Positions 23,401 through 36,870 of a stretch of DNA of 64,000 nucleotides are shown in pieces (position 1 is the first letter of the stretch; each line of letters starts with the position of its first letter). The position numbers and the translations under genes were made by a program. This DNA is from Mactra quadrangularis (taxonomy: Eukaryota > Mollusca > Bivalvia > Venerida > Mactridae). The stretch is from NCBI GenBank assembly GCA_025267735.1, contig CM046294.1, positions 4,808,001 through 4,872,000 of the forward strand, written 5' to 3'. The notes under the pieces were generated by a model. The model ran no database searches, had not been told where the DNA came from, and saw only the letters and a program-made list of their open reading frames with translations.

Positions 23401-24229
23401 AACTCATGCAATTATTACTTGAAATGTCACATTTATGCTAGCAAAAGATTGTTGATAAATATCGAGATGAAAAAGAGAAGACACATTATATAATACTTTG
23501 AATACTTTTAACGCTAGTTGGATAATTTCGTTTCCATGGAAACCGAATGAAGCTTAGATCGTAGGATGACAGGAACACAGATAAGTGTGATGTAGTTTGA
23601 ATAGTTTGATCACTAAATTACAGAGGCAACATGTAGAAAGAACTTCTTCATGCAAGCATGATAGGTAACTCATGAACTGATAATGTTCAATCAAATACGA
23701 GTTGTGTCCCTTTAGTGTAAATTTCGTATTATTCTATACTTTTTGTGTTTTCAGTCTCCGTCCCCACTCTCTCTCCCTATAAATAGTTAGAAAGGCAAAT
23801 ATAATGAACAAAATACAACCTGATCATTTACTTAATTTTTATGCATATTAAGTTATACCAATTACTAAAAAAAATGGATTTTTCAATACTAGGGTTCGGT
23901 TTAATATTAAAATTTCTTTAGAAATCAAATGAGCATTTATTTTAGTATACAGAGGTTGGAGAGAAAGAGAATGCCTGTCGGTTGTATTTACATTCGTGAC
24001 CAAACTCCACGAATTAATGAAAGTCCAAATCGTTTCCTACATTTTCAGTCAAGGGCGCTACAATTTAGCTAAGCGGACTTAGCGGACTAATCGCACCCAG
24101 TTACACAGTTTTTTAAAAGATTCAAGTCAAGGGACAAGCATCTAACTTACATGAAGTCAGAGACAATACTTAATAATTTTACATTCATATTTATTCTCCC
24201 ATATCTCAACAGATATGTACAGTGGAACA

Positions 24230-24450
24230 AATAGGCGTTGTGAATTGGTTTTGATTATAGACTGGTAATAATTTGATGCCAGCTTTGCGTTGATCCGAAT
24301 TCTATCAAAATCCCACACCGTTGTTTCCTTAAGCAAGAAATTTTATACTACAAGCTTAGAACGGGAGCTGGGCGGGGAGGTAACAAACTAGAAAGTAATT
24401 AATGTAAGTTGTTAGAACTTGTTTCACAATCAAGCTAAAAAAATATAAGT
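24230..24450 (+). repeat. SINE-B family copy
   Basis: Shared segments include AAAATCCCACACCGTTGTTT, CTTAAGCAAGAAATTT, GGAGCTGGGCGGGGAGG and GTTAGAACTTGTTTCAC. The tRNA head is decayed. Confidence 0.55.
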
Positions 24451-24734
24451 GTAACAAGTAACATTTGATCCTTGAGATTTTCTGAATTATTTGAAAACTA
24501 ACAATATTTTTGCCAAGTTGAAACATCAGAAGTCAAAAAGTTATCCCTCGAAAACTGCACAAGAAAGGCAACGTGTAAAATACTAACTTCCATTCGATTA
24601 ACTCGATTAAAACTTTACAAGCCGTTGTTTTGTTTTTCATTTGATGCCTTTGTTCATTAATGTTAAAAGTTAGAGCAAGGTTTTTGAAATCTATTAACTT
24701 CCCCGATCATCGAGTCACACACCAACTGTTAACA

Positions 24735-24910
24735 TATGGCACAGATTGTAGCCACAGCAAATAGTGCATGACCCTAACAGGTATCTATTTACACCTGGGT
24801 GGAGTGAAGCAATCGTAGGTAAATTTCTTGCTCAAGGAAATTAGCTGCGCTCCTAGTGGGATTCGAACCCAGGACCTCTCTAGCCCTAAGCGCGCGCCCT
24901 ACCACTGATC
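24735..24910 (-). repeat. SINE-A family copy, minus strand
   Basis: Read on the minus strand it has GGTAGGGCGCGCGCTTAGGG, the B box GGGTTCGAATCCC, and the core ending in CACCCAGGTGTAAATAG. Confidence 0.75.
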
Positions 24911-26642
24911 CTGTTCATTAACATTATAAACACGGATACGCTGCAGACAATAATCTTTATTCAAATAATACTGATTTTTTCACAACTAATTTAAACCATA
25001 CAAATGCAAAACTCACAATAAAACTAAGTATTTAGAAAACCTGTCAAGTACCATTTTTGTCTTATCTTAAATAGGTATGACTATTCGGGTAACACTGTGA
25101 TACAATTGCAACACACGGGCTTTAAAACGTTGTCTAAATATAGATTTAATTGTCAATAATCACCTTCCTAAATTACTCTAATGACCGAGAAAACAATACC
25201 CCCATTAATTGCTTGTTTGCGTGAGAAACTTCAATGGTCTTAATTAGTTCCTTCACAATTACGCTCGAATCACTATACGACAGGTTTTCCTGGGACCTCA
25301 GCAGACGACTGGTAGATGGCTATTAGTAATTAAAATTTGAGTATCTAGAGGAGGGTTAAACGTTATATGTATACACATCTGCTTTTCTACGTGGCTCGCG
25401 CTAGGTCAAGATAAACTCCGAGGTTTCCGAATGGACAATGCGATCGGAAGTCGAACTATGTCATAAGTCGCGTGTCGTGGCTCCTGTTTCCTACAATTGG
25501 AACGTCTACTGAAATGGCTGAAGCGTTCCGATCTACGAGTTCCATGGATACAATATTTACCAGTTGCGTGTCATACTCTTTTTTATCTTTTCACCAGAAA
25601 CGTTCCTTTCCGCTCATATCTTCAAAAACAGAGCTTTTTTTCAATAAAAATATAAACTACCACGCATGTCTGAATCAATAATTTTGTTTATTGTTCTGTT
25701 GGAGTGACATCGTAATAAACTTGATTGAATATCAAGACGAGATCTAATTACATTTTCAACATAGCCACTCATCCTTTAGGAGTTCTGTCTTATACTTTAT
25801 ATAAATAGTTTATTAGATTTTACATCCGGGTAATTTGATATTACCAACCGCCATAAACATTTTATATATTAACCTAATTTAGTAATTCTGGCCAAGAGAG
25901 TCAATTAATCTATATAAATTTGATTATTCGGACATAGCGCAAACTTTTTGCAGACTGAGACAGACGCAGTTTTTTCGGCATAAAATAATAAGCAGACGAA
26001 CGACTGATCTAAGATGAAAAAAAAACGTTGATTAGTTTGCAAGCACAATGAAGCAGACTTACGAATGGTTTAATACAACATGATAATGAATAGTAAAAGA
26101 ATGTAGAATCAATGCAGAAAGCCACATTACGACTAATTGGTTTCTGTTTGATGAGCATCCTTATAAGATTTTGTTAATACTGCTTTCAGAGGAACATGTC
26201 TACAAACCGCTACATTATATTACAATCAACAGACATGTCTACTATGGGTTTTAAAATAGTTTTATTTGGTACACAAGCAATGTTTATAGAATCTCCCCTC
26301 TACGGAAAACTGTTAGGGTCAACGCCCCCAGAGTATAGATAGATGTAACAAACATGCGTCAGCACGATATAATGATATTGTTATTGCAATAAAAGTATGG
26401 CGTTTTCTGTATCATGCAATCGCATCATTTGCATGCATATATAAGATATCTAAGAAAACAGAAACTAACTTTCACTTTCATTAGTCATATAACGTTGCCC
26501 ACAATCTTTTCAGTTTCGATAAACAATAGTTTTAATCAAATAAAAAGTTTAGATTTTAGCGTCAAAAGTCCACGCTCTGCCGGGACACATCATTGCGATT
26601 TAGTGTTACATTACCGCTTTGTCGAGTATTACGTACTACAGA

Positions 26643-26778
26643 CCAGTTTCCTACGTATATCGCTAGCTAGCGCCTTGTCTTCTGGTACCCTTCTTACACC
26701 AAGAGTTCTAAGTATTTGATACCAAATTGAGGGTACCAGGGGAAAAAGCGCTAGCTAGCGATTAGCTTAGGAAACTAG
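26643..26778. mobile_element. Foldback MITE with GCTAGCTAGC arms
   Basis: CAGTTTCCTACG, ATCGCTAGCTAGCGC and CTGGTACCCT on the left are mirrored by AGGGTACCAG, GCGCTAGCTAGCGAT and TAGGAAACTAG on the right. Confidence 0.75.
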
Positions 26779-27848
26779 CCATACGTTCATAGACAACACA
26801 TTTAATGGCGCTTAATGTGTTCCGTACTTCTTGATCAAAGTTAAGGTAATATCTAATTACTTGGATCACACGCAAGGAAACATTATAAATGTTTGATTTC
26901 AGATACAAATCTGCAGCCTACAGAAGATAACTATTTTCTTTGATATGTATTGAACATCATTGTATTACTGATCTATGACAGGTTGATAATTAGCCGGATA
27001 GTTAGTGTCAATTTTCCTCTTTCTGTATCATGCAATTGCTTCTTTGTTCACTTGATCACTTGTCGCCTCTTTTGTCATGAGAGCCATTCTGGAAACTATC
27101 AAGTACACCATGTGACATAAATAAATCGCTTATTTGAAAGAAGCGCCATATTTTGTTTGAAACATTATTGCAAAGTTTGGTCATAACATATTTTCTACGG
27201 CCATTTTCCCGCCTACCTCTGTATAAAGGATTGACTTTGTTAGTCCATAGTAAAGTTATGTCCTTCGTGCTAGTTAAATCCCTGGACTCAGAGAACTTTT
27301 TTCCGGGGACCTTGAGAAGGTTCACTGACCACCGAGATCTGACCGAAAAAAACACACACCATACATTGAACTAACATTTCTACACCAAATAGCCCTAGTA
27401 AGGTGGACTATATCTTATATATTCCTAGAGAAATTGTTTTCTGACCGGACAATTATACGCTTAAGCTGTCATTTCTATTACAGAATACAATATTATTTAA
27501 TCTTGATGGTATTGTCCTGTAGTCAACCATACACGGTGTATACTCTGTTTTCTACTCGAACAATTTTACTTAGACAAACAATAGAGATAATGTTTATTTT
27601 ATGCATGAGAAATTGATCTCTTAAGTAATACCAGGAATATTTCATGATACAATTTTCTGGTCCATCTAATTTTCTCATTTCCCTTGTATTTTTGGTGATC
27701 TAGAAAGTTAAGTAAAGGATAATTTACATTCAGGTCGTACGAGAAGGCAATTCTGAGCCATAAGATTCCGATGATGGTTGATTAAACATTTCAGCATTGA
27801 AACTTCATAGTTTCGTCCTGCAAAGCTACTGTGTTTGTAAAAACTAGG

Positions 27849-28080
27849 TTTAACGCCGTGTCATCACAATTTAAGGTTATTTTACGGCGGCAAGCGCACC
27901 TTACCTATCTTTCCAGGATGTGTGTATCTATGTACTTATCTACTCTGTCAAAAGACCGACAACTTCTCCATATACCTTTTTGAATGCAGGAAAATTGACA
28001 TTATTTTCAAAATTTCATGAAATCCCGGCGTGCTACTGCGCTTCATGCCCGTGTGTGCCATTGAGTTGGCTTTTTGTAAT
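27849..28080 (+). repeat. Dispersed repeat R1, fullest copy
   Basis: It starts TTTAACGCCGTGTCATCACA, then TTATTTTACGGCGGCAAG, AAAGACCGACAACTTCTCCA and GGAAAATTGACATTATTTTC, without the minisatellite found at 14741. Confidence 0.6.
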
Positions 28081-28824
28081 GATAGAGATTATATAGAGTA
28101 TAAAAAATTGAGATATGGAGTCAAGTATATTGTTTGCACTTAGAAATGAAATAGTCACTTTCTATGACAAGTTGATAGCCTTCCTAACTCATGTTTCCTT
28201 ATAAGACCGAATTGTTATTAAGGCCAATTCATGTCGGTTCGCAATCTGTTCTTAATAGCGAAACTGTGAGTTTTGTTATGGACATGAAAACCTTCAACGA
28301 CCCTGTGTTTGTTTTAATGTTTTGATTCTCTCTGATCACAAAAATTACCTGGTTTAGTAGCCGTTGGTACTGAGACATTTAATTCTGAATGTTCAAATCC
28401 TCATTTACTTATTTGTTATTAATTGGAAATTCCATGGAAAAAGTGAACATTTATCTAACGTCAGTCATTTCTTTTGACTAGCCAATCTCTTTAGACATAT
28501 AAATATTGATGCTTGTAATTAATGTAATGCCATGCCAGTTACAAAGTTCGTCAGTTCCTACTGATTTATGCTTTCTTTTGACGTCTACTTATCTCTTCGA
28601 CTATAATTTAACCCAAAACTGCCATATAAAGTCACCCATTAACACTTTCAGTGCCATTATCCTCATTAAGCGATCACGTGTGAACATCAATCATTTTGAT
28701 TGGTTATGCCATTATGTGAGTATGGGATAAAGGTCAAATCGGCAAAATATCCGCTCCATGATATTCCGATTAATTTATTTTAATAAATAGAGCCTGGGTT
28801 CCGGTTCGTCGATACTAAGAAGTC

Positions 28825-29065
28825 GCAGTGACCCAGTGGTGGGACGCGCGCTGTCCTGGGTTCGAACCCTACATGGCCTCTGTTAGTTTCCTTAAGCAAG
28901 AAATTTACCAACAGTTGTTCCACTTACACAGGTGTTATTGGTGCTGGGAGGGATCGCCTTCTTGAGGATTTCAATGATAAGGGGTTATCGTACAGAATTG
29001 TTAAGTCGGCTTAACATGCATATGGAAGCACAGTTTAAACCGCACTTTAACTATTTACAAATTAT
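28825..29065 (+). repeat. SINE-A family copy, full length
   Basis: The A-box-like CAGTGGTGGGACGCGCGCTG, B box GGGTTCGAACCC, core CTTAAGCAAGAAATTTACC and CAACAGTTGTTCCACTTACA, and 3' part TTCAATGATAAGGGGTTATC to CCGCACTTTAAC are all present. Confidence 0.75.
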
Positions 29066-30265
29066 TTGGGTACGAATTCATTGCGTCAGAAGACGATGCG
29101 TTTTTATAGAATAGAATATATTTCGAATCTACCCGAGTCAGGTGTCAGTGCCATTGTGACACTGAACATAGCACACCGTTTACGACAATTACTGCATTAG
29201 TAAACACCATGGGCTTGCAAACAAATATAGCTGATATCATTCTAAACATGAAAAATGGTCCTTTTAATGGCTTTTCATAAAGTATTTTCATAAAATATAT
29301 CACAATGCATACATATTGGATTTAAATTTTCACGGAGTAAGACTATGCTCATCGCAAAGCTTGAACAGTAGTATTATATTACCTATAATTTAGGAAATAT
29401 TCCGCCATTAGGTTAATATTAGCTAAATCACTCCCAAGAGGAACCATAACACGGTTTGTTCTGGTGTTTAGTGGTATATTGCATGTTTCAAAAAATAATC
29501 ATCCCACTACCGATGTATGCTGCCCTAGTTATTACAATGTTATGTAAAACTAATATACAAATCGCATGCCCTGGAAACATTTGAATTTATACTTGTAGGA
29601 ACACATATTTTGATATTATACGAATACATTATTTAATTGACTGCAACATGAAGACTCCATAAAGCCTATAATAGATACAAAAAAATGTTATTCAACTGCA
29701 CAACGACACACTCCAATATTCAAAAAGAGTATAGAAAAAGAACATCCAAGTAAAAATAGTTAGGTGAGCAGTCCCCAAACAATGACACTGGCTTTACAAA
29801 AGGAGTAAAGTGGATTAAGACCAAAGATCAATCCACTCATTATAAGATACTACATGTACTCATAAAATTGCTTGATTTATTACATGACTCGGCATCTCAT
29901 TTATCATATGTTAGGCAAGAGTTTAAACGCATTGGGCTTCAAAATAAGATATTTATTATATTATAACATGTTGTTTGTCTATTCGGAACTATTTGGTACT
30001 GGTCATGCGTATGACAGTTTTTTAACGCGAGAATATGTTCAAAATTGTTATACATGTATACGGGTACATCCCATAGAAGTTGCAAGTAATGGAGTCCTTT
30101 CCATAAGCGTGCTCTATCATTAAACATTGCCTTTTATCTTGCTTTCAACGTTTAAGCACTTACTTGTGCTTATACTGGGTATTGTATATAAGAATAGATA
30201 CACCCTGACATCACATCGCGCCATGTTAGCCGCCACAGATTGACCTATTTTAAATTTAGGGAAAA

Positions 30266-31514
30266 CAAGAAATGTCTTTAAAAAAGACAAACGGCGTCGA
30301 TTTAAAAACAAGAGGGCCCAAAGGGCTCTGGGTGCTCACCTGAGGAAAAGGTCAAAGGTCACAGAAGAGCCATTTACATAGGACCACTAATGTTAAAACC
30401 TATTTTTTGACGTGGTGATGGATTGCCAGATTCCGTTAGTATTTGCTCATACAAGTTGTGACCACGCATCATCACTTCATCAACAACATTTGCAGACCAG
30501 TTTCGCAGACTTGGCACATGATTGCCTACCGTAAACAATATGACAGCCAATGCAATTGCCGTACACTGATAACCACAGGGAATTGTCAAGTTACCTCCCT
30601 TTGATTTTTCCAACATACCTTTAATATACTTATATACAAGGGGTACAACTGCGTTTACTAGACCGATTCATCTAGATTTCTTATTTTGTGGCTCACAAAA
30701 AATACTGATACCCTAGTAGCACTTTAACCGCACGATTAAATTGATTAAACATAACTCTTCGAGCTATGAATATTAAATGTTTCATAGGGCAGATCATTAA
30801 AACACTCGCCAACAAAAAAACAATTCTTTTGACAAATAATTTTTAGATATTCAAAATATGAATTTCAAGACCTTTCTAGTGATATAAAATGCAAAATTGT
30901 TTGATGAAAAATGACTTAGTAATTGCAAAGTTTAAAATTACTGTGTTTTCATTGTATTTACTCGCTATCGTTTCTTGCAAACCAGCGAACGGTTACCTGT
31001 AGTCTTTATCAGCTCCTTGTTACTATTTATAGACATCATAACAATAACAATGAACTGGTCTATATGTGGAGCTGTGACTCTCAAAATGTAAACCCCGGAA
31101 ACTGGACGTAGTGAGGCTAATTTAATAAGTATTGGGTAATATGTCAGACTTTTTACTAGAAACCGGTTCACATCTGGAGACGTAATTCATTTTACCCATA
31201 AAATATTGTGTTTGACACGTAACTTTTTATTGTTACAAAATAAAAAAACACTTTGGAAAGCAATAGAAGTCTACCCAAAAAAATAATCTACGAACGAAGC
31301 AAAATTTCGTAAAACACTGCATAACAATAGTGTGGCCTTTATTTTTTCGCGCGTGTCAGGGCCATCCAATCGAAGAGGGGGTTTTCTCTGTTTCCCCCGT
31401 ACGTCATTCTCGGTGCTTATAAAATCATCCAATAGAACGGCGGATTTCCGAAATCCCAGAGACGTCATTATACAGAAATGTAGATCAAAATCCAGCTTAG
31501 ACAGCTACGCCGAA
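30266..31514 (-). mobile_element. Helitron-like element, copy B
   Basis: It shares both ends and most of the body with copy A (19326-21126), with high identity over 31069-31512. It lacks about 350 bp of copy A around 19440-19790. The junction lies at AAAACCTATTTTTTGA, which occurs twice in copy A, so the gap looks like deletion between short direct repeats. Middle sequence 30600-31065 differs from copy A. Confidence 0.55.
30433..30574 (-). pseudogene. Transposon-encoded cysteine-protease-like fragment, copy B
   Basis: Same residues as the copy at 19800-19942 (GYQCTAIALAVILFTVGNH through HNLYEQILTE), with one silent-looking difference near 30541. It is not an independent gene. Upstream and downstream frames differ between the copies, so only this block is shared coding sequence. 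Confidence 0.4.
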
Positions 31515-32161
31515 AAAACGCACTTTACACTATCGATAGTGCATGTTCCTCGAACTTAACGATCTTTGACATTGAAGAGAATATAGAAATATATTGTTGA
31601 CAACGATTCCCTATATTGTCAATCAATGCAGTTCTCCAGGGACACGTCTCTCTACGTAATGTAATCACTTGACGCCTTTGATCTGACATAGAGGACGGAA
31701 TTGTCACATTTCATCACGTAGAAGATAAAAAACTACACCGTCATTTCATTGCAAAGGTTATGAGATTTCTTCCCTTAAGGACCAAAAAATGGTGTAAACC
31801 ACGTGCGCTAATCAAAATACTTCATTATGAAATGGATTAAAATTAATTTAGAGAATTACTATTAGTTTTATGGTTCCTTCCGGTCATGTATAAAAGACAA
31901 ACCTAGCACGGAATTGTGTTAAAAAGTGCATAGTGTGAAGATTACAAAGTTAGATATTATATTTCCTTTGAGACTCAGTGTTATAAAAATACTTGTATGA
32001 AACTTAGCTTTTTTCTTTGAGTTTTGTTGTATTATGGTGATTTTGAATATTATGAGTCCTTTGTGAGTACTTCATACTTTTCTGTGAATGTCAGTACATT
32101 CTAGAATGCATGCATAACTTGTTCATTAAAAAAGTTTCATAATTATCTGAATACAGTCATG

Positions 32162-32538
32162 TATGATGGCTGAATTACGCTATGACGCATTGTCGTCCCG
32201 CGAGGTGCCACACAAAAACATAATGATACGACAAGTGTCTTTTTGTCGTATCTTCGTCCCGTGGTAGTTAGACAAAAATAACAAAGATACGACAAAATTA
32301 AGGTAGAAACGCAATATGAAAAAGTGTCTTACTTGTGTAATTGTTTTGTCGCATAAATACATTTTTGCACTGCGCTTCCTCAGACAAAAACACGACAAAA
32401 ATGTCGTATAATTGTGTTTTTGCATGGCACCCTGTTGGACGAAGATACGACAAAAAGACCATTTTGTCATACTTTCGTGTTTTTTATGTGGCGCTCCACG
32501 TGACGACAATGCGACATGGCGTAATTCAGCTACCATAA
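32162..32538. mobile_element. Foldback MITE with about 100-bp inverted ends
   Basis: The left arm (CTGAATTACGCTATGACGCA, TTGTCGTC, GTGCCACACAAAAAC, GTCTTTTTGTCGTATCTTCG) is mirrored by the right arm ending GGCGTAATTCAG. Inside are several GATACGACAAAA-type words. Overlapping 118- and 65-codon frames are by-products of the palindrome. Confidence 0.8.
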
Positions 32539-33479
32539 TATATACATTGTGGTATATTTGTAGTCATTAGCTCTGCAGTGTGATTTTGTTACAACTTCAA
32601 CAAAATGGCTGATTATAGTAACTTTGAACATTTTTGCTTTGACGAGTATCTGAATAGCTGTGATAGGCGTGCATTTTGTGATTTTATTGTACTGTCGTAA
32701 AATCTTATTTATTCATTACGCATTTGTTGCAACAGAACTTGTAATTTATGAGAGTTTGACTGTTTGAGTAGAACAAATTCAATAACTAACAACGTTCCCT
32801 CTAAGAACAATACAGCAGGACACATCTAACAAGTGCAGTAATTCATTAATTAATTAATGGTAATATTTTTGCTGCAACTTGTCCAAACGATATATTCAAA
32901 TTTCGATGGTTTTCTAAACCTGCAACCAGGATATCTAAATGTTTGTTTCTAATTAAGTCTTGTCAGGTGATACATTGGCAATTTTGCATACGTCTCATTA
33001 TATCTTGTCATATACATGTAATAACATTCAAAATATGCTGCATCAGCAAAAATGTTAAACAATTCCACATTATGTTAGACATCGCGTAGGTTTTGATATA
33101 TGCACTGGCAGCCATTGGTTTATATGTTTTTCTTAACAAAAGTGATTGAATGCTTGTTTTTTGGCTGAACTATATTGATCTCTAAGATTCTTGTCGTCAT
33201 ATACTGAAAATATTGTCTCAAGATTAATGTCCAGTCTCCAATTAACGTCAATAATCAGTAATGTATGGTCGTACAACATGTCTGAAGACTTTCCTGTGAT
33301 TCAATTTGGTAACAGCTAACTTTCTATATATGATTATCACATTGGCTACGCTGTTGTTGTTGTCGATGCTTTTAGTTTTCTTGTTAGACGCGCTAGATGT
33401 TTTAGAGCATTTGATAAATCGTCGTAATGTAATAGATTGGCAGTTTCGGTAGTCGTTCTTAGATGGTCAAGTTATTAAT

Positions 33480-33764
33480 TTACTTCTCGCTCCTCTCTCC
33501 CCACATTCTCTTTCTCCCATATAACGATATAAATCCTTTATTATGTATGTAATTTTGATATCTTTTCTTTTTTTTCTTACAAGTATTAACTGTCCTTCTC
33601 GTACTTCCTCTGCTCTCTTCCTATCGCTACAACGATATAATACATTTTATATGCATATAATTTTTATCTTTTTTTGTATTTTTTGTTTATAAGATTGCTC
33701 ATCTACCGTGTAACATGATTTGAGAAATAAAGGGTTGTTCTGTTCTGTTCTGTTCTGTTCAGCA
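33480..33764 (+). repeat. Probable LINE 3' end with (TTCTG)n tail
   Basis: Pyrimidine-rich sequence, then GAGAAATAAAGGGTTG and four to five TTCTG repeats. This resembles the microsatellite-tailed 3' ends of CR1/L2-type LINEs. Confidence 0.4.
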
Positions 33765-34920
33765 TTGACATTCTGATTGTTGTTATTATTGACACTATCT
33801 ATAAATGGGTAATCGCTTAGTAAAAAAAATACTAACTAAACAAGGCCATCCAAAATTAGCAATACACTTGTACAAATGCAGGCTATTCATTAATACAGTT
33901 AAAGTTCAGATGTATTTTCGCGTTAGGAAAATTATTATGGATAGTAGCATTTGAAAAGAGAGCAATGACTCTTTATACAGTTGTAGTTGTTTTACTTATT
34001 CATGTATTTAAAGATGTCTTTTTGATTTCTTCATTTTAAATAAAAAATACGTTATACAACGTTGATCATTTACCAAAGTGTACAGGTAACAGTTGAGTTC
34101 ACTGTATTTTTCTCGGTAACATTGTAAAACATATCTGTAATTGATAATTTTGTGGCGTTTGAACATATTATGAGAGAACTGCTACTTCTCAAAATGCATC
34201 TTAATAGAATAAAAGCATGTCATAGAATTGAACACGCTTGGTATACTCTGTAATGTGACACAGTTCACAATACACGGGTCAATGATCGGATGTTTCTCTA
34301 TTTTTAGGGGCACAGTGGCGCGTGCTATGACATCATTAGTTAGATCATATTAGATTATGACATGTATATATATAATTAAGGGAAACATTGATTTGATCGT
34401 TTATGGCAACAGGGAATTTATACAGAATTTTTATTAGACTTGTTAGATGTAACTAACCCTGTTACTACCCTAGTGTAATACTAGATCAATCCTTAATGAG
34501 TTATTGTTCTATATCAATACTGTTATGACAAACACGCGATGTTATTAATGATTTACACCATGGTACATAGAATAGGAGCTTGGTCATCAAATAATTTTAC
34601 TGTAATTCTCCCTCCTATCACTGATTCTAAATTATATAGGACAGTTGTCAGTCATTTAGGCCAGTGTGCGCTAAATAACATTTCCAGGAATGATGAAAAA
34701 GTTGACCTACCGCCGTGATATGATCTATACAATGTGTTGCGATGGCGTTAAACACAACAAAATACAGTTGAATATAAGCATTCTCAACACCTTGGTCTTT
34801 TTCTGTAATGTTCACATTAATGTGAATAGCTGGGATGTCTCAAATAACACGTATTGGCTATACAAATCCTTCCAGAACGAAACTTTAGTTTTACCATTAG
34901 ATTTCCCTGTTTTACAGTAT
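33765..34920. other. Nothing recognised
   Basis: AT-rich intron sequence; the 77-codon frame at 34690-34923 has no recognisable domain. Confidence 0.4.
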
Positions 34921-34924
34921 TAAT

Positions 34925-35130
34925 ATAACTGGATCGTCAGACTGGTGTTCATTTGATAGTCAGCTCCGCTTAGGTTCAAATCCCATCCAAAACCTACCCT
35001 TTTGTTTCATTGAGCAAGAACCTTAATCATAATAAGCTCAGTACGAGGAGACCAGGAAGCGGACTCGAAAGTGACAAATCTAAGTTGTAAGAACTTGTTT
35101 AATAATCAAGCTAAGATAAATAAGTATAAT
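34925..35130 (+). repeat. SINE-B family copy, best preserved
   Basis: The B-box-like AGGTTCAAATCCCATCC is followed by AAAACCTACCCTTTTG, CATTGAGCAAGAACC, CTCAGTACGAGGAGACCAGG and GTAAGAACTTGTTTAA. Confidence 0.65.
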
Positions 35131-35429
35131 AATAAAAATAGCTTTGCACTTTGTTATGTTTTGTTCTCGAATTTCTGCTTATGTACATCGGTCACTTTAT
35201 CATTGGATTATGTGTTATATATATTGATTGTTATCTGTACTAGTGTTACATTGATGTATGAGTGTTGACGTCAGAGGGTCAGACAAACAAATATTCCATA
35301 GTCATCAATCATTTCTTTTGTAGTTATAGTATAACCCCTGTAATAAGTACGGTCATTAGGTCGAACCTATAACGCTGCTGTAAATCTTACCATTTTATCT
35401 GTGAATGACGTACGTAGTTTCGTACTGAT

Positions 35430-36375
35430 ACCGTTCACTTAAGTCTTTTTGGTTGAGGCTATTAAGTTTAATAGTCTGTATGCCTCTTTTGAAGCCCACT
35501 CTGAAATTAGTTTCCGAAATTGTAAATATTGTTTTATTTTTTTATATTTATTATTTTAAATACTAAACAAACTACGACTGTTTTAAAACTTTTCACCTAA
35601 GTTTGTCTGTTGAGGCTTTTATGCTTTATACTAATGTTCACTGTTTGCTTTTATTGAAACACTCTGAAATACGCTGGCGAAATTGGAAATCTAGGTTACT
35701 TTTCATATTTAAAGGTACTAGTTCACAGATTTGGTTAAGATATTTCTATATTTGAAATTACTATTCAGTGTCTTTTATTGTGTCAAAAATAACTCCTAAT
35801 ATTTTATGACAAACTGACCTATAGATTGCAAGAAATATACAATAAAAGTCACAAAAATGTACTATAATTTTCTATACCGTGACATACGGGGTAGATTTTT
35901 ACCACTTAAAACACTATCATTTGTATTTGTATGTCCATTTGCACTAAAATTGTCATTATCAAAACACTAACTTCCTGCTAAAACTATTTCTATACAATTA
36001 ATATAGTTTCAGAAAAAGTTGATATTTAAGTTGAAATCTATAAATGAGTACCTTTAATATTTCAAATATTCAACAAACTACGACTGTTTTAAAACTTTTC
36101 ACCTAAGTTTGTCTGTTGAGGCTTTTATGTTTTATACCAATGTTAACTTTTTGTGTTTAATGAAACACACTCTGAAATACGCTGGCGAAATTAGAAATCT
36201 TGGTAATTTTTACATTTAATATTTCAAATATTCAACAAACTACGCATACAGTAAAACTTTCACCTAAGTCAGTTTGTTGAGGCTTTATACACATGTTTTT
36301 ACCCTGCTTGCTTCTATTAAAACACACAGTCCGAAATACGCTGGCCAAGTTGGAAATCTTGCAAACTTACTTTCT
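35430..36375. repeat. Tandem repeat, about 150-165 bp unit, four diverged copies
   Basis: Units share AACTACGACTG, TTCACCTAAGTTTGTCTGTT, GAGGCTTTTATG and CTCTGAAATACGCTGGCGAA. A TTAA MITE (35713-36053) sits between the second and third copies. Confidence 0.8.
35713..36053. mobile_element. TTAA-flanked MITE, copy 3
   Basis: AGGTACTAGTTCACAG to AATGAGTACCT, flanked by TTAA at 35709-35712 and 36054-36057. It interrupts a tandem repeat, so the insertion is younger than the array. Confidence 0.9.
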
Positions 36376-36804
36376 TGTATGTATTCCTTCAAGAATGCAA
36401 CAAATGTAGAACTAGATTTGGACATAACACAAGATATCTCAATAAGATATCTCAATTATTTTGTTGAAATTTTAATTTTGTTGCTGCGTTCTTGTGCTCT
36501 TTTGAATAAAGGTAGCTGTCGTAAGTTCTATTCTAGTCACGTGATGAAAACGAATAGGTGTCGTTATTGGCATTCAAAAGCATTACATGCATTTTGGAGA
36601 AAGCATCCTTGTGTTTTTGTGTATGACATTTCTTGACTATATTGTAGGTATTTGACTGTACTATGAAAATACCCATAGTTGCAATATGAAAACAAAAAGG
36701 GAATGCTTATTAGTAGAGTGTTTCTTTGTCGTGTGGCTTTGTTGGTAGATATACATAGTGGCGATACACCGTAGGTTTGACAATATTGTTAACTTACAGC
36801 GTCG

Positions 36805-36870
36805 AGAGAATGCAGCCAGTAAGACTTTGACTCCGAGGAGGTTCGAATCCTTGACAGGCAGTACTTACCG
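36805..36870 (+). repeat. tRNA-like fragment
   Basis: GTCGAG and CTTGAC could pair as acceptor ends, and GAGGTTCGAATCC resembles a T arm. It is too short and lacks a clear D arm; probably a tRNA relic or SINE head. Confidence 0.25.

Noticed and set aside
32180..32538. 118-codon minus and 65-codon plus frames
   Set aside because: Both lie in a foldback MITE whose arms mirror each other, so paired frames arise by symmetry.
36274..36636. 120-codon open frame
   Set aside because: It starts inside the tandem repeat at 35430-36375, has no recognisable domain, and no matching exon signals were found.
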